Shown piece by piece: positions 14,998-23,384 of a DNA stretch of 32,458 nt. This stretch comes from Armatimonadota bacterium (lineage in GTDB: Bacteria > Armatimonadota > Fervidibacteria > Fervidibacterales > Thermosaccharophagaceae). The translations under genes were made by a program, and so were the position numbers. The first letter of the stretch is position 1. Every line of letters starts with the position of its first letter. The DNA lies in NCBI GenBank assembly GCA_025062195.1, contig JANXAS010000010.1:42749-75206 (forward strand), in the 5' to 3' direction. Below the pieces are notes generated by a model. That model saw only the letters and a program-made list of their open reading frames with translations. It ran no database searches and was not told the DNA's origin.

Positions 14998-17418
14998 ATG
15001 ATTAGGCGCATCTGCATGTATGCCTCATGGATGCTCGTATCAACCGTCACATGTGGGTTTGCTCAAGAGGGGAAGGTAAAACTACCGCCGTTCTCCCAGA
15101 GTGAAATACATGTGTTGCTTTTCGTGCTTGTAACAGCTATTGGTGCCCTCGCATATGGCTATTACTTGATCCGTAAAGTTCTGAGGGAAGATGCCGGCAC
15201 AACGGCAATGCGGCAAGTTAACCAAGCGATCAAAGAGGGCGCATTCGCATACTTAAGGCGACAGTTCCGCACGATGATATGGTTTGTAATCGGGATAACG
15301 ATTGTGCTGATGCTTGTTTACATGCCCCTTCCGGACTATGGACCATATATCGCAATTGGGATCGGTTTGGCATTCTTGATGGGCGTATTTGCCTCCTACT
15401 CAGCCGGCTATGTTGGAATGTATGCCGCAGTGAATGGAAACAGCAGGGTCGCAAATGCCGCTCTGAGTTCGTTCAAGAAAGCGCTTGAGATCGCTTTCCA
15501 AGCTGGGACAGTCTCGGGTATGTTCACGGTTGGTTTGGGCTTGCTTGGGGCGTGCGTCATCTTTCTTGTCTTTCGTGAGAACGCGATGAAAGTGCTTGTT
15601 GGGTTCGGATTTGGTGGATGCCTTGCTGCGCTGTTCATGCGAGTTGGCGGTGGAATATACACCAAGGCTGCTGATGTCGGTGCAGACCTTGTCGGTAAGG
15701 TTGAAAAGGGCATACCCGAAGACGACCCAAGAAACGCAGCGGTTATAGCCGACAATGTTGGTGACAATGTTGGTGACTGTGCCGGTATGGCTGCAGATGT
15801 ATTTGAGTCATATGAAGTTACGCTTGTAGCAGCAATCCTGCTCGGCTACGGTGCGCTGAGCGTTGTTGGCGAAGCCGGTGCTCTTAAGCTCATCATGTAT
15901 GCCTTCCTTGTGAGAGCCATTGGAGTCATAGCTTCAGTCATTGGGACATGGCTTGTTAGGGGAAGAGATGAAGAGGAGATGGATCCGATGCAGCCAATCA
16001 ACATAGGTTTTTGGAGCTCGGCGGCTTTGAGCGTCCTTGGATTTGCCATTGTAAGCGTAATCTACCTTGGCGACATTACAAATGTGAAAACCGGAGAGCC
16101 AATAGGCTGGTGGCGTTTCTTCTTGGCGAACACGATGGGCATTGTTCTTGCCGTCATAACCGGATGGCTGACCGAGTATTTCACATCAACTGAGCGTCGT
16201 CCTGTTACCGAGATCGCACACTCAACGAAGACTGGAACTGCAACGCTCATTCTTGAGGGCTTCGCCACCGGTCTTGAGTCAACTGTGTGGGCAATAGTTG
16301 CCATAGCAATGACCATATTCGCATCGCTCATCATCTTCGGCGGCGATGTGCTCATGTCAGCATATGGCATCTCTCTTACCGGCTTAGGCTTGCTTGCAAA
16401 AACCGGGTTTATACTCGCAATGGACACTTACGGTCCAATCTCAGACAACGCACACGGCATTTATGAGATGTCAGGGGCGCTCAAAGATGAGGCAGCAAAA
16501 AATGAGAGGGCTGCGAGGATGGTAGCAAAGCTTGATGCGGTAGGCAACACCACTAAGGCGCTCACAAAGGGATTTGCAATCGCAACTGCAGTCATAGCAG
16601 CTGTGTCGCTTTTTAGGTCATTCACAGAAGCAGCTGGGCTTGTAAGCGCTGTGGGTGGGAGCCATGGCTTTGTTGGGCGCGTGCTCGGAATATCAATTGA
16701 CCAACCTGAAGTCTTCATCGGGTTGCTTATTGGAGCTGCTGTCCCATTCCTCTTCTCGTCTTTTGCCATAAGAGCGGTAAGCAGAGCAGCCTTCCAACTT
16801 ATTGAAGAGGTGAGAAGACAATTTAGGGAGCGCCCCGGAATAATGGATTGGAAGGAAAAACCTGACTACGGAAGGTGTGTTGCGATAAGCACAGCGGCTG
16901 CACAGCGCGAACTCCTTGGTCCTGGCATACTTGCAGTGTGCTCTCCAATACTGACAGCATTCGCTTTGAGCTTCATGGGGTCTGAAGTTGGCGCTGCAGC
17001 GCTTGGCGGTTTTCTTGGTGGGGCGATTGTCACAGGTCAGTTGCTCGCTGTGCTTATGGCTAATGCTGGCGGCGCTTGGGATAACGCAAAGAAGAAGATT
17101 GAGGCAGGCTTGTTCGGCGGCAAAGGGACGGAGTTCCACAAATCAGCAGTTATTGGAGATACAGTTGGAGACCCGTTCAAGGACACAGCTGGACCTGCAC
17201 TCAACCCGCTGATCAAAGTGATGAACCTTGTAGGCATACTTATAGCGCCCATGTTCGCGCATGAAATGCCATCCAGCATCAGGATGGCAGTTGTGCTTAT
17301 AGCCTTTGCATTGCTTGCTGGAGCAGTCGCTTACAGCAAGCGCAGTTGGGTTATGGAGCGAGTTGAAAGGGAGTTTGCTCCGGCTGAATTGACCGCTCCA
17401 GGTGGAAGCAGCGAATGA
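14998..17418 (+). CDS. hppA: Membrane-bound ion-translocating pyrophosphatase (K+-independent H+-PPase type)
   Basis: HppA couples hydrolysis of pyrophosphate to pumping of H+ (in some subtypes Na+) across the membrane. The 806-residue protein has the full set of motifs: DVGADLVGKVE (226-236), DPRNAAVIADNVGDNVGD ending at about 260, and the C-terminal GDTVGDPFKDTAGPALNP. Some 15-16 hydrophobic helices are apparent. The subtype motif reads GNTTKALTKG (516-525): Lys520 and Thr523 replace the Ala/Gly of K+-dependent enzymes, marking a K+-independent H+-PPase. The N-terminus (MIRRICMYASWMLVSTVTCG) resembles a signal peptide ahead of the first conserved helix, giving a slightly long protein. The ATG at 14998 has GGAGGTG six bases upstream. 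The gene stands alone between a tRNA and a tRNA cluster, with a structured leader and a likely terminator behind it. Confidence 0.97.
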   Translation: MIRRICMYASWMLVSTVTCGFAQEGKVKLPPFSQSEIHVLLFVLVTAIGALAYGYYLIRKVLREDAGTTAMRQVNQAIKEGAFAYLRRQFRTMIWFVIGITIVLMLVYMPLPDYGPYIAIGIGLAFLMGVFASYSAGYVGMYAAVNGNSRVANAALSSFKKALEIAFQAGTVSGMFTVGLGLLGACVIFLVFRENAMKVLVGFGFGGCLAALFMRVGGGIYTKAADVGADLVGKVEKGIPEDDPRNAAVIADNVGDNVGDCAGMAADVFESYEVTLVAAILLGYGALSVVGEAGALKLIMYAFLVRAIGVIASVIGTWLVRGRDEEEMDPMQPINIGFWSSAALSVLGFAIVSVIYLGDITNVKTGEPIGWWRFFLANTMGIVLAVITGWLTEYFTSTERRPVTEIAHSTKTGTATLILEGFATGLESTVWAIVAIAMTIFASLIIFGGDVLMSAYGISLTGLGLLAKTGFILAMDTYGPISDNAHGIYEMSGALKDEAAKNERAARMVAKLDAVGNTTKALTKGFAIATAVIAAVSLFRSFTEAAGLVSAVGGSHGFVGRVLGISIDQPEVFIGLLIGAAVPFLFSSFAIRAVSRAAFQLIEEVRRQFRERPGIMDWKEKPDYGRCVAISTAAAQRELLGPGILAVCSPILTAFALSFMGSEVGAAALGGFLGGAIVTGQLLAVLMANAGGAWDNAKKKIEAGLFGGKGTEFHKSAVIGDTVGDPFKDTAGPALNPLIKVMNLVGILIAPMFAHEMPSSIRMAVVLIAFALLAGAVAYSKRSWVMERVEREFAPAELTAPGGSSE

Positions 17419-17809
17419 GAGAATGGCTTTAGTAACAACGGACCGCAAGTGATGTGACGGTCCTTTTCAACAGAGTTTCATAGGCGAGTTGGTGGTGGTT
17501 TTTATTCGGCACGCAATGACGCTACAATTTGGTAGTGAGCGAATTGCAGGCGATAGGAACGCGTGAAAACGCTTCTTAAAAGGTGGCATTGCTTTGGTTA
17601 CTAATTTGCATTGGTTGCGTTGTTTGCGCTGTCTAACAACTTTTGAAGTGCGTATGGCTCTTCGCTCAAAAACCGGTGGGTCGTAGTCGTCCATCCGACT
17701 GGCTTTAGCCAGCGGTTATGACGAACAGCTGAGCACCAAACTTGCTCGGAGAAAAACTTTGGAGCGCTTAATGCGCTTAAAGGCAGAGGGCATGCGAAAT
17801 AAAAAAGCA
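17419..17809. other. Intergenic region between hppA and the tRNA cluster
   Basis: Beyond the terminator I see no gene. It contains the 14-mer CTCTTCGCTCAAAA (17658-17671), also present at 5629-5642, and a GGCTTTAGCC palindrome at 17701-17710 within ACTGGCTTTAGCCAGCGG. No clear promoter for the tRNA cluster was found. Confidence 0.5.
17440..17467 (+). terminator. Probable intrinsic terminator of hppA
   Basis: GGACCG (17440-17445) and CGGTCC (17458-17463) form a 6-bp G/C-rich stem with a 12-base loop, directly followed by TTTT. It begins 22 bp after the hppA stop codon. The stem is short and the T-run brief, so efficiency may be modest. Confidence 0.55.
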
Positions 17810-17886
17810 GCGCCGTTAGCTCAGCCTGGTAGAGCACCGGACTTTTAATCCGGGGGTCGCAGGTTCGAATCCTGCACGGCGCACCA
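17810..17886 (+). tRNA. tRNA-Lys (anticodon TTT)
   Basis: Acceptor GCGCCGT/ACGGCGC, anticodon stem CCGGA/TCCGG around CTTTTAA, T-arm GCAGG TTCGAAT CCTGC. The 3' CCA is encoded. First gene of a five-tRNA cluster on the plus strand. Confidence 0.96.
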
Positions 17887-17908
17887 CTTGCAATAAGTCA
17901 TAAGTGGT

Positions 17909-17983
17909 GGCCCCGTCGTCTAGGCAGGACAAGGACACCGGTCTTTCAAGCCGGGAACACGGGTTCAAATCCCGTCGGGGCCA
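17909..17983 (+). tRNA. tRNA-Glu (anticodon TTC)
   Basis: Acceptor GGCCCCG/CGGGGCC, anticodon stem CCGGT/GCCGG around CTTTCAA, T-arm ACGGG TTCAAAT CCCGT, discriminator A. No encoded CCA. A second Glu isoacceptor (CTC) is at 14577. Confidence 0.95.
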
Positions 17984-18029
17984 CAAAAAAGGTTATCTTC
18001 TTTGGTCATTGGATTGCTTAATGAGAGTT

Positions 18030-18101
18030 GGGCGGTTAGCTCAGTGGGAGAGCGCCTGCCTTACAAGCAGGAGGACAGAGGTTCAAATCCTCTACCGCCC
18101 A
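18030..18101 (+). tRNA. tRNA-Val (anticodon TAC)
   Basis: Acceptor GGGCGGT/ACCGCCC, anticodon stem CCTGC/GCAGG around CTTACAA, T-arm AGAGG TTCAAAT CCTCT, discriminator A. No encoded CCA. Confidence 0.96.
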
Positions 18102-18119
18102 TATGGGGGGCAATCGCGC

Positions 18120-18125
18120 TATAAT
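18120..18125 (+). promoter_or_regulatory. Candidate -10 box ahead of tRNA-Asp
   Basis: A perfect TATAAT lies 21 bp before the tRNA-Asp 5' end. The -35 position falls at the end of tRNA-Val and is not a good match, so this may be an internal promoter of the cluster or chance. Confidence 0.35.
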
Positions 18126-18146
18126 GGTGAATGGCAAACAATGTAA

Positions 18147-18224
18147 GGGGCCGTGGTGCAGCCCGGTTAGCACGTCGGCCTGTCAAGCCGGAGGTCGCGG
18201 GTTCAAATCCCGTCGGCCCCGCCA
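18147..18224 (+). tRNA. tRNA-Asp (anticodon GTC)
   Basis: Acceptor GGGGCCG/CGGCCCC, anticodon stem TCGGC/GCCGG around CTGTCAA, T-arm GCGGG TTCAAAT CCCGT, discriminator G. The 3' CCA is encoded. Confidence 0.95.
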
Positions 18225-18258
18225 TTCACAGTGACTTTGGTGGTATGAGTTAGCATGT

Positions 18259-18330
18259 GGCCGGATAGCTCAGTGGTAGAGCACCGGACTGAAAATCCGG
18301 GTGTCCCCAGTTCGACTCTGGGTCCGGCCA
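18259..18330 (+). tRNA. tRNA-Phe (anticodon GAA)
   Basis: Acceptor GGCCGGA/TCCGGCC, anticodon stem CCGGA/TCCGG around CTGAAAA, T-arm CCCAG TTCGACT CTGGG, discriminator A. No encoded CCA. Last tRNA of the cluster, 124 bp before galU. Confidence 0.96.
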
Positions 18331-18454
18331 CACAGCATTCCCCATAAGCGCCCCCCAAAGAGCGTGAGACGACATTCTCAACCCCTTTTAGTTTCATGAA
18401 TATGTTGCATCTATTGCGCCAACGCATCTGCAAAAACAGCTGGAGCTGAATGCG

Positions 18455-19333
18455 ATGATAAGGAAGGCAGTCATACCTGCGGCTGGCTTGGGAACAAGAC
18501 TCCTCCCGGCAACTAAGTCGCAACCCAAAGAGATGCTGCCGGTCGGAAGGAAGCCGGTCATTCAATATGTAGTTGAGGAGCTCGCAGCTGCGGGAATCAA
18601 AGACATACTCATCATTACCGGACATAAGAAACGCAGCATTGAAGACCACTTTGATGAGGACCCAACACTCCAAAATGCATCACCAGAACTTTGCCCAACT
18701 GCAAGCAGCATGCATGTTCAGCTTTTTTATGTCAGACAGAGTGTGCCACTTGGTCTTGGACATGCAGTTAACTTAGCCAAAGACTTTACAGGGGATGAGG
18801 ATTTCGTTGTTGCGCTTGGGGACTCAATTATCCACGCGGCTAAGCCGCACGAACTGCTCATCAGGATGATGAAGTGCCACAGGCACAACAGCGCAGCAGC
18901 GACGATAGCGCTTGAAAGGGTATCGCACGAAGATGTGGGCAAATATGGCATAGCTGCCCTTGAAGATGATTCAACCGAAGTTAGCCGCATAATAGAGATC
19001 GTTGAAAAACCGCAAGTTGGGGAAGCACCATCAAACTGTGCAGTAGCTGCGAGGTATATCTTTTCGCCACAAATCTACGGGGCGCTCTCGCGAATCACGA
19101 AGGGGTATGGTGGCGAATACCAATTGACCGATGCCATACAACTCCTAATTAGGGATGGTTTGCCGGTGTTCGGCGTCATGCTGCGTGACGATGAGAAGAG
19201 GCTTGACATCGGTGGCTTTGACACATACTTTGAAGCTTTCTTTTTGCTCGCGCTTACAGATCCGGAGCTTGGAAAGCACATGCTCAATTGGGTTAAGAGA
19301 TGGTTACAAGTCATTGAGCGGCAATGCCGTTAA
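18455..19333 (+). CDS. galU: UTP--glucose-1-phosphate uridylyltransferase (GalU)
   Basis: GalU makes UDP-glucose from UTP and glucose-1-phosphate in the cytoplasm, feeding surface polysaccharide synthesis. The 292-residue protein starts with the nucleotidyltransferase signature IPAAGLGTRLLPATKS followed by QPKEMLPVGRKPVIQYVVEE. It has the LGHAV and ALGDSI motifs (the latter around the metal-binding Asp) and a C-terminal GGFDTYFEAF, all typical of bacterial GalU. The ATG at 18455 has GGAG nine bases upstream. The nucleotide-sugar dehydrogenase gene follows on the same strand after about 215 bp, giving a UDP-sugar oxidation pair. Assignment is secure. Confidence 0.96.
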   Translation: MIRKAVIPAAGLGTRLLPATKSQPKEMLPVGRKPVIQYVVEELAAAGIKDILIITGHKKRSIEDHFDEDPTLQNASPELCPTASSMHVQLFYVRQSVPLGLGHAVNLAKDFTGDEDFVVALGDSIIHAAKPHELLIRMMKCHRHNSAAATIALERVSHEDVGKYGIAALEDDSTEVSRIIEIVEKPQVGEAPSNCAVAARYIFSPQIYGALSRITKGYGGEYQLTDAIQLLIRDGLPVFGVMLRDDEKRLDIGGFDTYFEAFFLLALTDPELGKHMLNWVKRWLQVIERQCR

Positions 19334-19548
19334 CTGCGGCAGGCGCAGATGACTCGCAGCAAGGACGAAGCTATGTGAACCATCATCTCGCCGAACACGA
19401 CCGCGCCGCATTCGCTTTCCGTTACCGCTTCACAACTTGCATAAACCCAGCTGAGCCAAAATGCAATGACACCAACCGCCGTAGAATGAGACAAAACAAG
19501 AAGCGGCATGAGTGCAGCTGGTGCCAATATATACGAGAGGTGGTCAAA

Positions 19549-20826
19549 ATGAGGTTTGAGTCTGTGGCGGTTGTTGGACTTGGCTATGCTGGGTTGCCAC
19601 TTGCGCTTGCCTTCTCGGAAAAACTGAATTGTGTCTACGGTATTGACCTCAACCAGGATAAAGTGAGAATGTTGCTTGATGGACACTCATACATTGACGA
19701 TGTCTCTGACGAGGAGGTAAAGGCAGCGCTTGGAAAATTTCATCCTACGGATGACTACAACCCCATCTCAAATTGCGACGCCGTCGTAATATGTGTCCCT
19801 ACACCGCTGCGCAAAACTGGCGAACCTGACATATCGCATGTGCTTAACGCCTCTCAAATGGTAGCCAAACATGTTTCTCATGGGACTTTAGTCGTCCTTG
19901 AGAGCACAACATATCCGGGGACGACTGAGGAGGTGCTCAAACCGGAGCTTGAATCAAGGGGCTTCGTTATCGGAAAAGATGTTTTTCTCGCATACTCGCC
20001 CGAACGAGTTGACCCAGGCAATAAAAGATGGACATTGAAAAACACACCGAGGATTGTGGGCGGTGTCACAAGCGAATGCACAAAGAGAGCAACAGCCCTT
20101 TTCTCACTCGTGGTCGGTGAAGAGAGGGTGATCACAGTTTCGTCACCAGCCGTTGCAGAGGCTGCAAAGCTGCTTGAAAACACATTCCGAGCCGTTAACA
20201 TAGCGCTCGCTAATGAGTTTGCGCTCATGTGCAGGCGCATCGGGATTGATGTATGGGAGGTAATTGAAGCTGCATCAACAAAGCCTTTTGGGTTTATGCC
20301 ATTCTATCCAGGTCCGGGGGTCGGTGGGCATTGCATTCCGGTTGACCCAATGTATCTTGCGTGGCGGGTCAGGCTTCACAATTTCCGTTCAAGGTTCATT
20401 GAACTCGCTGATGAAGTGAACAAGCGCATGCCGGAGGAGACAGTCAACATTATAGCAGAAGCACTTAACACGAGGCGCAAGCCATTAAATGGCAGCAGCG
20501 TGCTCATACTCGGTCTTACATACAAGCCAAATGTGAGTGACTATCGTGAATCGCCATCGCTTGAGGTTATCAAGTTGCTTATTCAAAGGGGAGCAAAGGT
20601 GCTCTTCAACGACCCATATGTTTCGGAGATTGAAGTTGATGGGCGCACACTTAAGTCGCAAGAATTGACGGATGAACTCATCTCTTCGGTTGATTGCGTC
20701 GCTGTATTGACAGCTCATGATTCATACAACTGGCACCTGATCGCCCAGCGGGCGAATTTAATCGTTGACATGCGCAATGTGATCCCGAGGGACGAAACCA
20801 TAAAGCACAAGGTCTTTAGGCTGTAG
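19549..20826 (+). CDS. Nucleotide-sugar 6-dehydrogenase (UDP-GlcNAc/UDP-glucose dehydrogenase family)
   Basis: The 425-residue enzyme oxidises the C6 hydroxyl of a UDP-sugar to a carboxylate using two NAD+. It shows the N-terminal Rossmann motif AVVGLGYAGLPLAL, the central NIALANEFALMCRRIGI helix and the catalytic Cys262 in GPGVGGHCIPVDP. ESTTYPGTTEE and FMPFYPGPGVGG are more like the WbpA-type UDP-GlcNAc dehydrogenases than Ugd, which usually has a KSTVPVGT-like segment. The substrate is therefore open: galU next door argues for UDP-glucose, the motifs for UDP-GlcNAc. The ATG at 19549 has GAGAGGTGG upstream and begins right at the Rossmann fold; the frame is open back to 19324 but that extension looks non-coding. 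The S55-like gene follows about 20 bp later. Confidence 0.92.
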   Translation: MRFESVAVVGLGYAGLPLALAFSEKLNCVYGIDLNQDKVRMLLDGHSYIDDVSDEEVKAALGKFHPTDDYNPISNCDAVVICVPTPLRKTGEPDISHVLNASQMVAKHVSHGTLVVLESTTYPGTTEEVLKPELESRGFVIGKDVFLAYSPERVDPGNKRWTLKNTPRIVGGVTSECTKRATALFSLVVGEERVITVSSPAVAEAAKLLENTFRAVNIALANEFALMCRRIGIDVWEVIEAASTKPFGFMPFYPGPGVGGHCIPVDPMYLAWRVRLHNFRSRFIELADEVNKRMPEETVNIIAEALNTRRKPLNGSSVLILGLTYKPNVSDYRESPSLEVIKLLIQRGAKVLFNDPYVSEIEVDGRTLKSQELTDELISSVDCVAVLTAHDSYNWHLIAQRANLIVDMRNVIPRDETIKHKVFRL

Positions 20827-20845
20827 GCATAGGAGCGTGACTTTG

Positions 20846-22732
20846 ATGAGAATGATACGGGTTAAGTCGCTATCCACTCTCATTCGCCTTGCTTGTTGGA
20901 TTTTGTGCGCTCTTGCGCTCAAGCTCAATTCATCCCATGCCATCATCGGCATTGAGGATTTGAAGCCGGGGATGAAGGGCGTCGGAAAAACAGTGTTTGA
21001 GGGGGTCAAGGTGGAGTCATTCTCGGTTGAGATAATTGATGTCCTGAAGGGCTCAATTCCATACACCGATGTAGTCCTGGTGCGAGTTGGCGGCAAGAAC
21101 ATCGAACAAATTGGTGGGGTATGCGCAGGGATGAGTGGCAGTCCGGTAATTATCAACGGAGAACTTGCTGGTGCCATCGCACACGCAGAACCACTATCAG
21201 ATACAACATTCGCCTATATGACGCCAGCAAAAGATATGTTGGCTCTTTTTAAATATGAGGAGGGTGGTGGGCAAAGGGTCAACGCAGAACTTGATCAAGG
21301 GAATCACGATGAGAGCATATTGCCGCTTTACCGAGGTTACAGCATTTTGCCGGCGTCGCCTTTAAACTGGGATTATGTCGTTCTCAAGATGCGCATGCCG
21401 ATTATCAAATCACACCTTGTAGCTGTATCTCGTTCGCACGCGAAAATTATGACGCCACTTATGTTGCATGGGCTTTCCGGAAGGGCAGCAAAGCATCTAC
21501 AAAGAGCCATGAACCGTTACGGCATGCTCTCAATTTCATCGCCATCTTCTGCCAAACCCTCAAACAGCCAGAAGCTTGAAATGGGTTCTGCTATTGCCGT
21601 TCAATTCGCTCACGGCGACATTTCGCTATCAGCTCTCGGAACTCTGACCTATGCTGGCGGCGGAAAATTCGTTGCCATTGGGCATCCGCTGTTGCAGCGC
21701 GGCTCAACTCAGTTTGGCTTAGCAGGCGCATACATACACAAGGTTGTGAAAAGTTTGGTCATGCCGTTCAAGATTGGCTCACCGCTTGGAGGGACAGTCG
21801 GTGTGGTGACCCAGGATAGGGAGAGAGGAATCGCCGGCTACTTTGAACGCTCACCTGATTGGGTGCAACTACAGATCGTTGCCGAGGGCAGCAGCCAGAG
21901 GCAGATCAAGGTGTCAGTGGCACCGGATAAAGAGTTGCTCCCAGCAATATGCGGTGTCGTCCTGCTTGATGCAGTTGATAAGGCATTTGATAGAGTTGGT
22001 CTTGGGACCGCCGAACTGAATTGGAGTGTGAAATGCAATGATGACATACGCCTTGAGCGCCATGAAAAACTCTACAGCGAAACCGATGTAGCGGCTGAAT
22101 GCGCTTCCAAGTTTGCGAGGTGGCTTGAGGCTTTGATGGAGAACGAGTTTAAGGATGTGCAAGTCAAGCAGATTGAGGTGAACGCCCGTGTGACACAAAG
22201 ACGAGTGACAGCGCGAGTTTGCAAGCTCTCCATAAATGGGGTCGGACTGCGCAGAGGAGAGGAAGTTGAGTTAGCAGTGCACATACAACCTTTCGGGGAG
22301 AGCATCAAAGTTGAACGGCTAAAATTGCGTATCCCCAAAGATGCGCCAAGTGAAGTAGTGCTTGTGGCTCGCGGGAAGCGAGCAACGGATGAAGTCGCAT
22401 CAAGGCTGTTAAACAAGCACTTTACAGCCATTGACTTCCCAAGCTCATTTGATGAACTTGTCGGGATGTTAAAGAGTGAACCTTCTGGCACAGAGGTGTT
22501 GGTTGAAATCTGGGATGCCAGTGGGTGGCGAATGCTTAAGCTGATTGAAAGGTCTGAGGCGACGGAGCGCTTCACGAAGCACGAGGGAATTGATCCGCAA
22601 GAGTTGCTTCAACAGCCATACGACACTCCTTCAATCATTGCCGGTGTCCCTTTGCGCCCAATAGCAACCGCAAGGGTTCAGACAGCCTTCGCCGTTCATG
22701 GGCAAGTTGAGGCTGCCGCGAAGGTTGAGTGA
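20846..22732 (+). CDS. Exported SpoIVB/S55-like serine peptidase domain protein
   Basis: The 628-residue protein begins with a signal peptide (basic MRMIRVKS, hydrophobic ~11-27, possible cleavage after SSHA at 32). It then carries two S55-like blocks. The first (33-140) ends in GVCAGMSGSPVIINGELAGA, with the candidate nucleophile Ser97. The second (~260-345) has GTLTYAGGGKFVAIGHPL with His280 and a Gly-rich PFKIGSPLGGTVGVVT stretch. In SpoIVB the His block comes before the Ser block, so the order here is reversed. The rest (~350-628) is beta-rich with no motif I know. The ATG at 20846 has AGGAG ten bases upstream; a GTG at 20837 is too close to it. Sporulation is not implied. It may act as an envelope protease or scaffold in the UDP-sugar operon, but that is inference. 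Confidence 0.8.
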   Translation: MRMIRVKSLSTLIRLACWILCALALKLNSSHAIIGIEDLKPGMKGVGKTVFEGVKVESFSVEIIDVLKGSIPYTDVVLVRVGGKNIEQIGGVCAGMSGSPVIINGELAGAIAHAEPLSDTTFAYMTPAKDMLALFKYEEGGGQRVNAELDQGNHDESILPLYRGYSILPASPLNWDYVVLKMRMPIIKSHLVAVSRSHAKIMTPLMLHGLSGRAAKHLQRAMNRYGMLSISSPSSAKPSNSQKLEMGSAIAVQFAHGDISLSALGTLTYAGGGKFVAIGHPLLQRGSTQFGLAGAYIHKVVKSLVMPFKIGSPLGGTVGVVTQDRERGIAGYFERSPDWVQLQIVAEGSSQRQIKVSVAPDKELLPAICGVVLLDAVDKAFDRVGLGTAELNWSVKCNDDIRLERHEKLYSETDVAAECASKFARWLEALMENEFKDVQVKQIEVNARVTQRRVTARVCKLSINGVGLRRGEEVELAVHIQPFGESIKVERLKLRIPKDAPSEVVLVARGKRATDEVASRLLNKHFTAIDFPSSFDELVGMLKSEPSGTEVLVEIWDASGWRMLKLIERSEATERFTKHEGIDPQELLQQPYDTPSIIAGVPLRPIATARVQTAFAVHGQVEAAAKVE

Positions 22733-22754
22733 GGATGCTAACCAGTCAGAGCGA

Positions 22755-23384
22755 TTAATATAGCTCAAGTTCAAGAGGACCCTCTTCCTTCTTAGGTGCT
22801 GTCTTTGCCCGTTCTTTTTCGGCACATTCAAAGCACATTGACATTCCGAAGATGAACCTTTCGCACTCCCCGCAAACCCAACGGTTGCACGACGGACACT
22901 TTAATGTTGGAGTTTTATCCGGATGCCAATGGCACCTAACATGCTCAAAAGTTTCCTCAACTAACTCTAACGGCTCTGTCTCAATGAGCGGGGCTTCCTC
23001 AAGCGCCCTCATGCTTATCTCCTGCTGGACTTCCTCAATGGCTTTTAAGGCAGCTACATACTGTGGATTGAGGCGCACTGCTTCACCAAACTCATCCAAA
23101 GCCTCCTTCAACTTGCCCTGCTTCTGGTAAACTCTACCCATGTTGAAATGGACTTGTGGCGACTTAGGGTTCATATGGACTGCTTGACGAAGGTGTATTA
23201 GAGCTTCTTCCAATTTGCCGCACTGTGCCAATGCCACACCAAGTGCGTGATGTGCTACGAAGCTGTTCGGGTTGCTATGAACAGCCCTTTGGAGCAATTC
23301 GGCAGCCTCACTTGCCCTGCCAGACTTGAGCAATTGTGTGGCTTGCAAGATGAGCTGTTTAAGCTGTGATTGAGCACCTGTCAT
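22755..23384 (-). CDS. TPR protein with C-terminal B-box-like zinc finger
   Basis: The 209-residue protein has about three tetratricopeptide repeats (roughly 10-43, 44-77, 78-111; for example AAELLQRAVHSNPNS and ALDEFGEAVRLNPQY). An acidic linker leads to a Cys/His cluster: C151, H154, C163, C166, C171, C174, C184 and C187. The spacing (CHWHPD, CPSCNRWVCGEC, CFEC) is that of a B-box zinc finger able to hold two zinc ions. The fusion suggests an adaptor that joins two protein partners. No enzyme motif or membrane segment is seen. The start at 23384 has GAGGTG about nine bases upstream. It is convergent with the S55-like gene and divergent from the beta-propeller gene. The partner is unknown. 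Confidence 0.85.
   Translation of the reverse strand: MTGAQSQLKQLILQATQLLKSGRASEAAELLQRAVHSNPNSFVAHHALGVALAQCGKLEEALIHLRQAVHMNPKSPQVHFNMGRVYQKQGKLKEALDEFGEAVRLNPQYVAALKAIEEVQQEISMRALEEAPLIETEPLELVEETFEHVRCHWHPDKTPTLKCPSCNRWVCGECERFIFGMSMCFECAEKERAKTAPKKEEGPLELELY

Noticed and set aside
17904-18146. Plus-strand open frame across tRNA-Glu and tRNA-Val
   Set aside because: It reads through two complete tRNA genes and has no ribosome binding site.
18203-18673. 156-codon minus-strand open frame
   Set aside because: It is antisense to tRNA-Asp, tRNA-Phe and the start of galU; the VELGTPGFSVRCSTTELSG segment is a tRNA artefact.
19324-19548. 75-residue N-terminal extension of the nucleotide-sugar dehydrogenase
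   Set aside because: The family begins at the Rossmann motif; the ATG at 19549 has a good ribosome binding site and the extension has no recognisable content.
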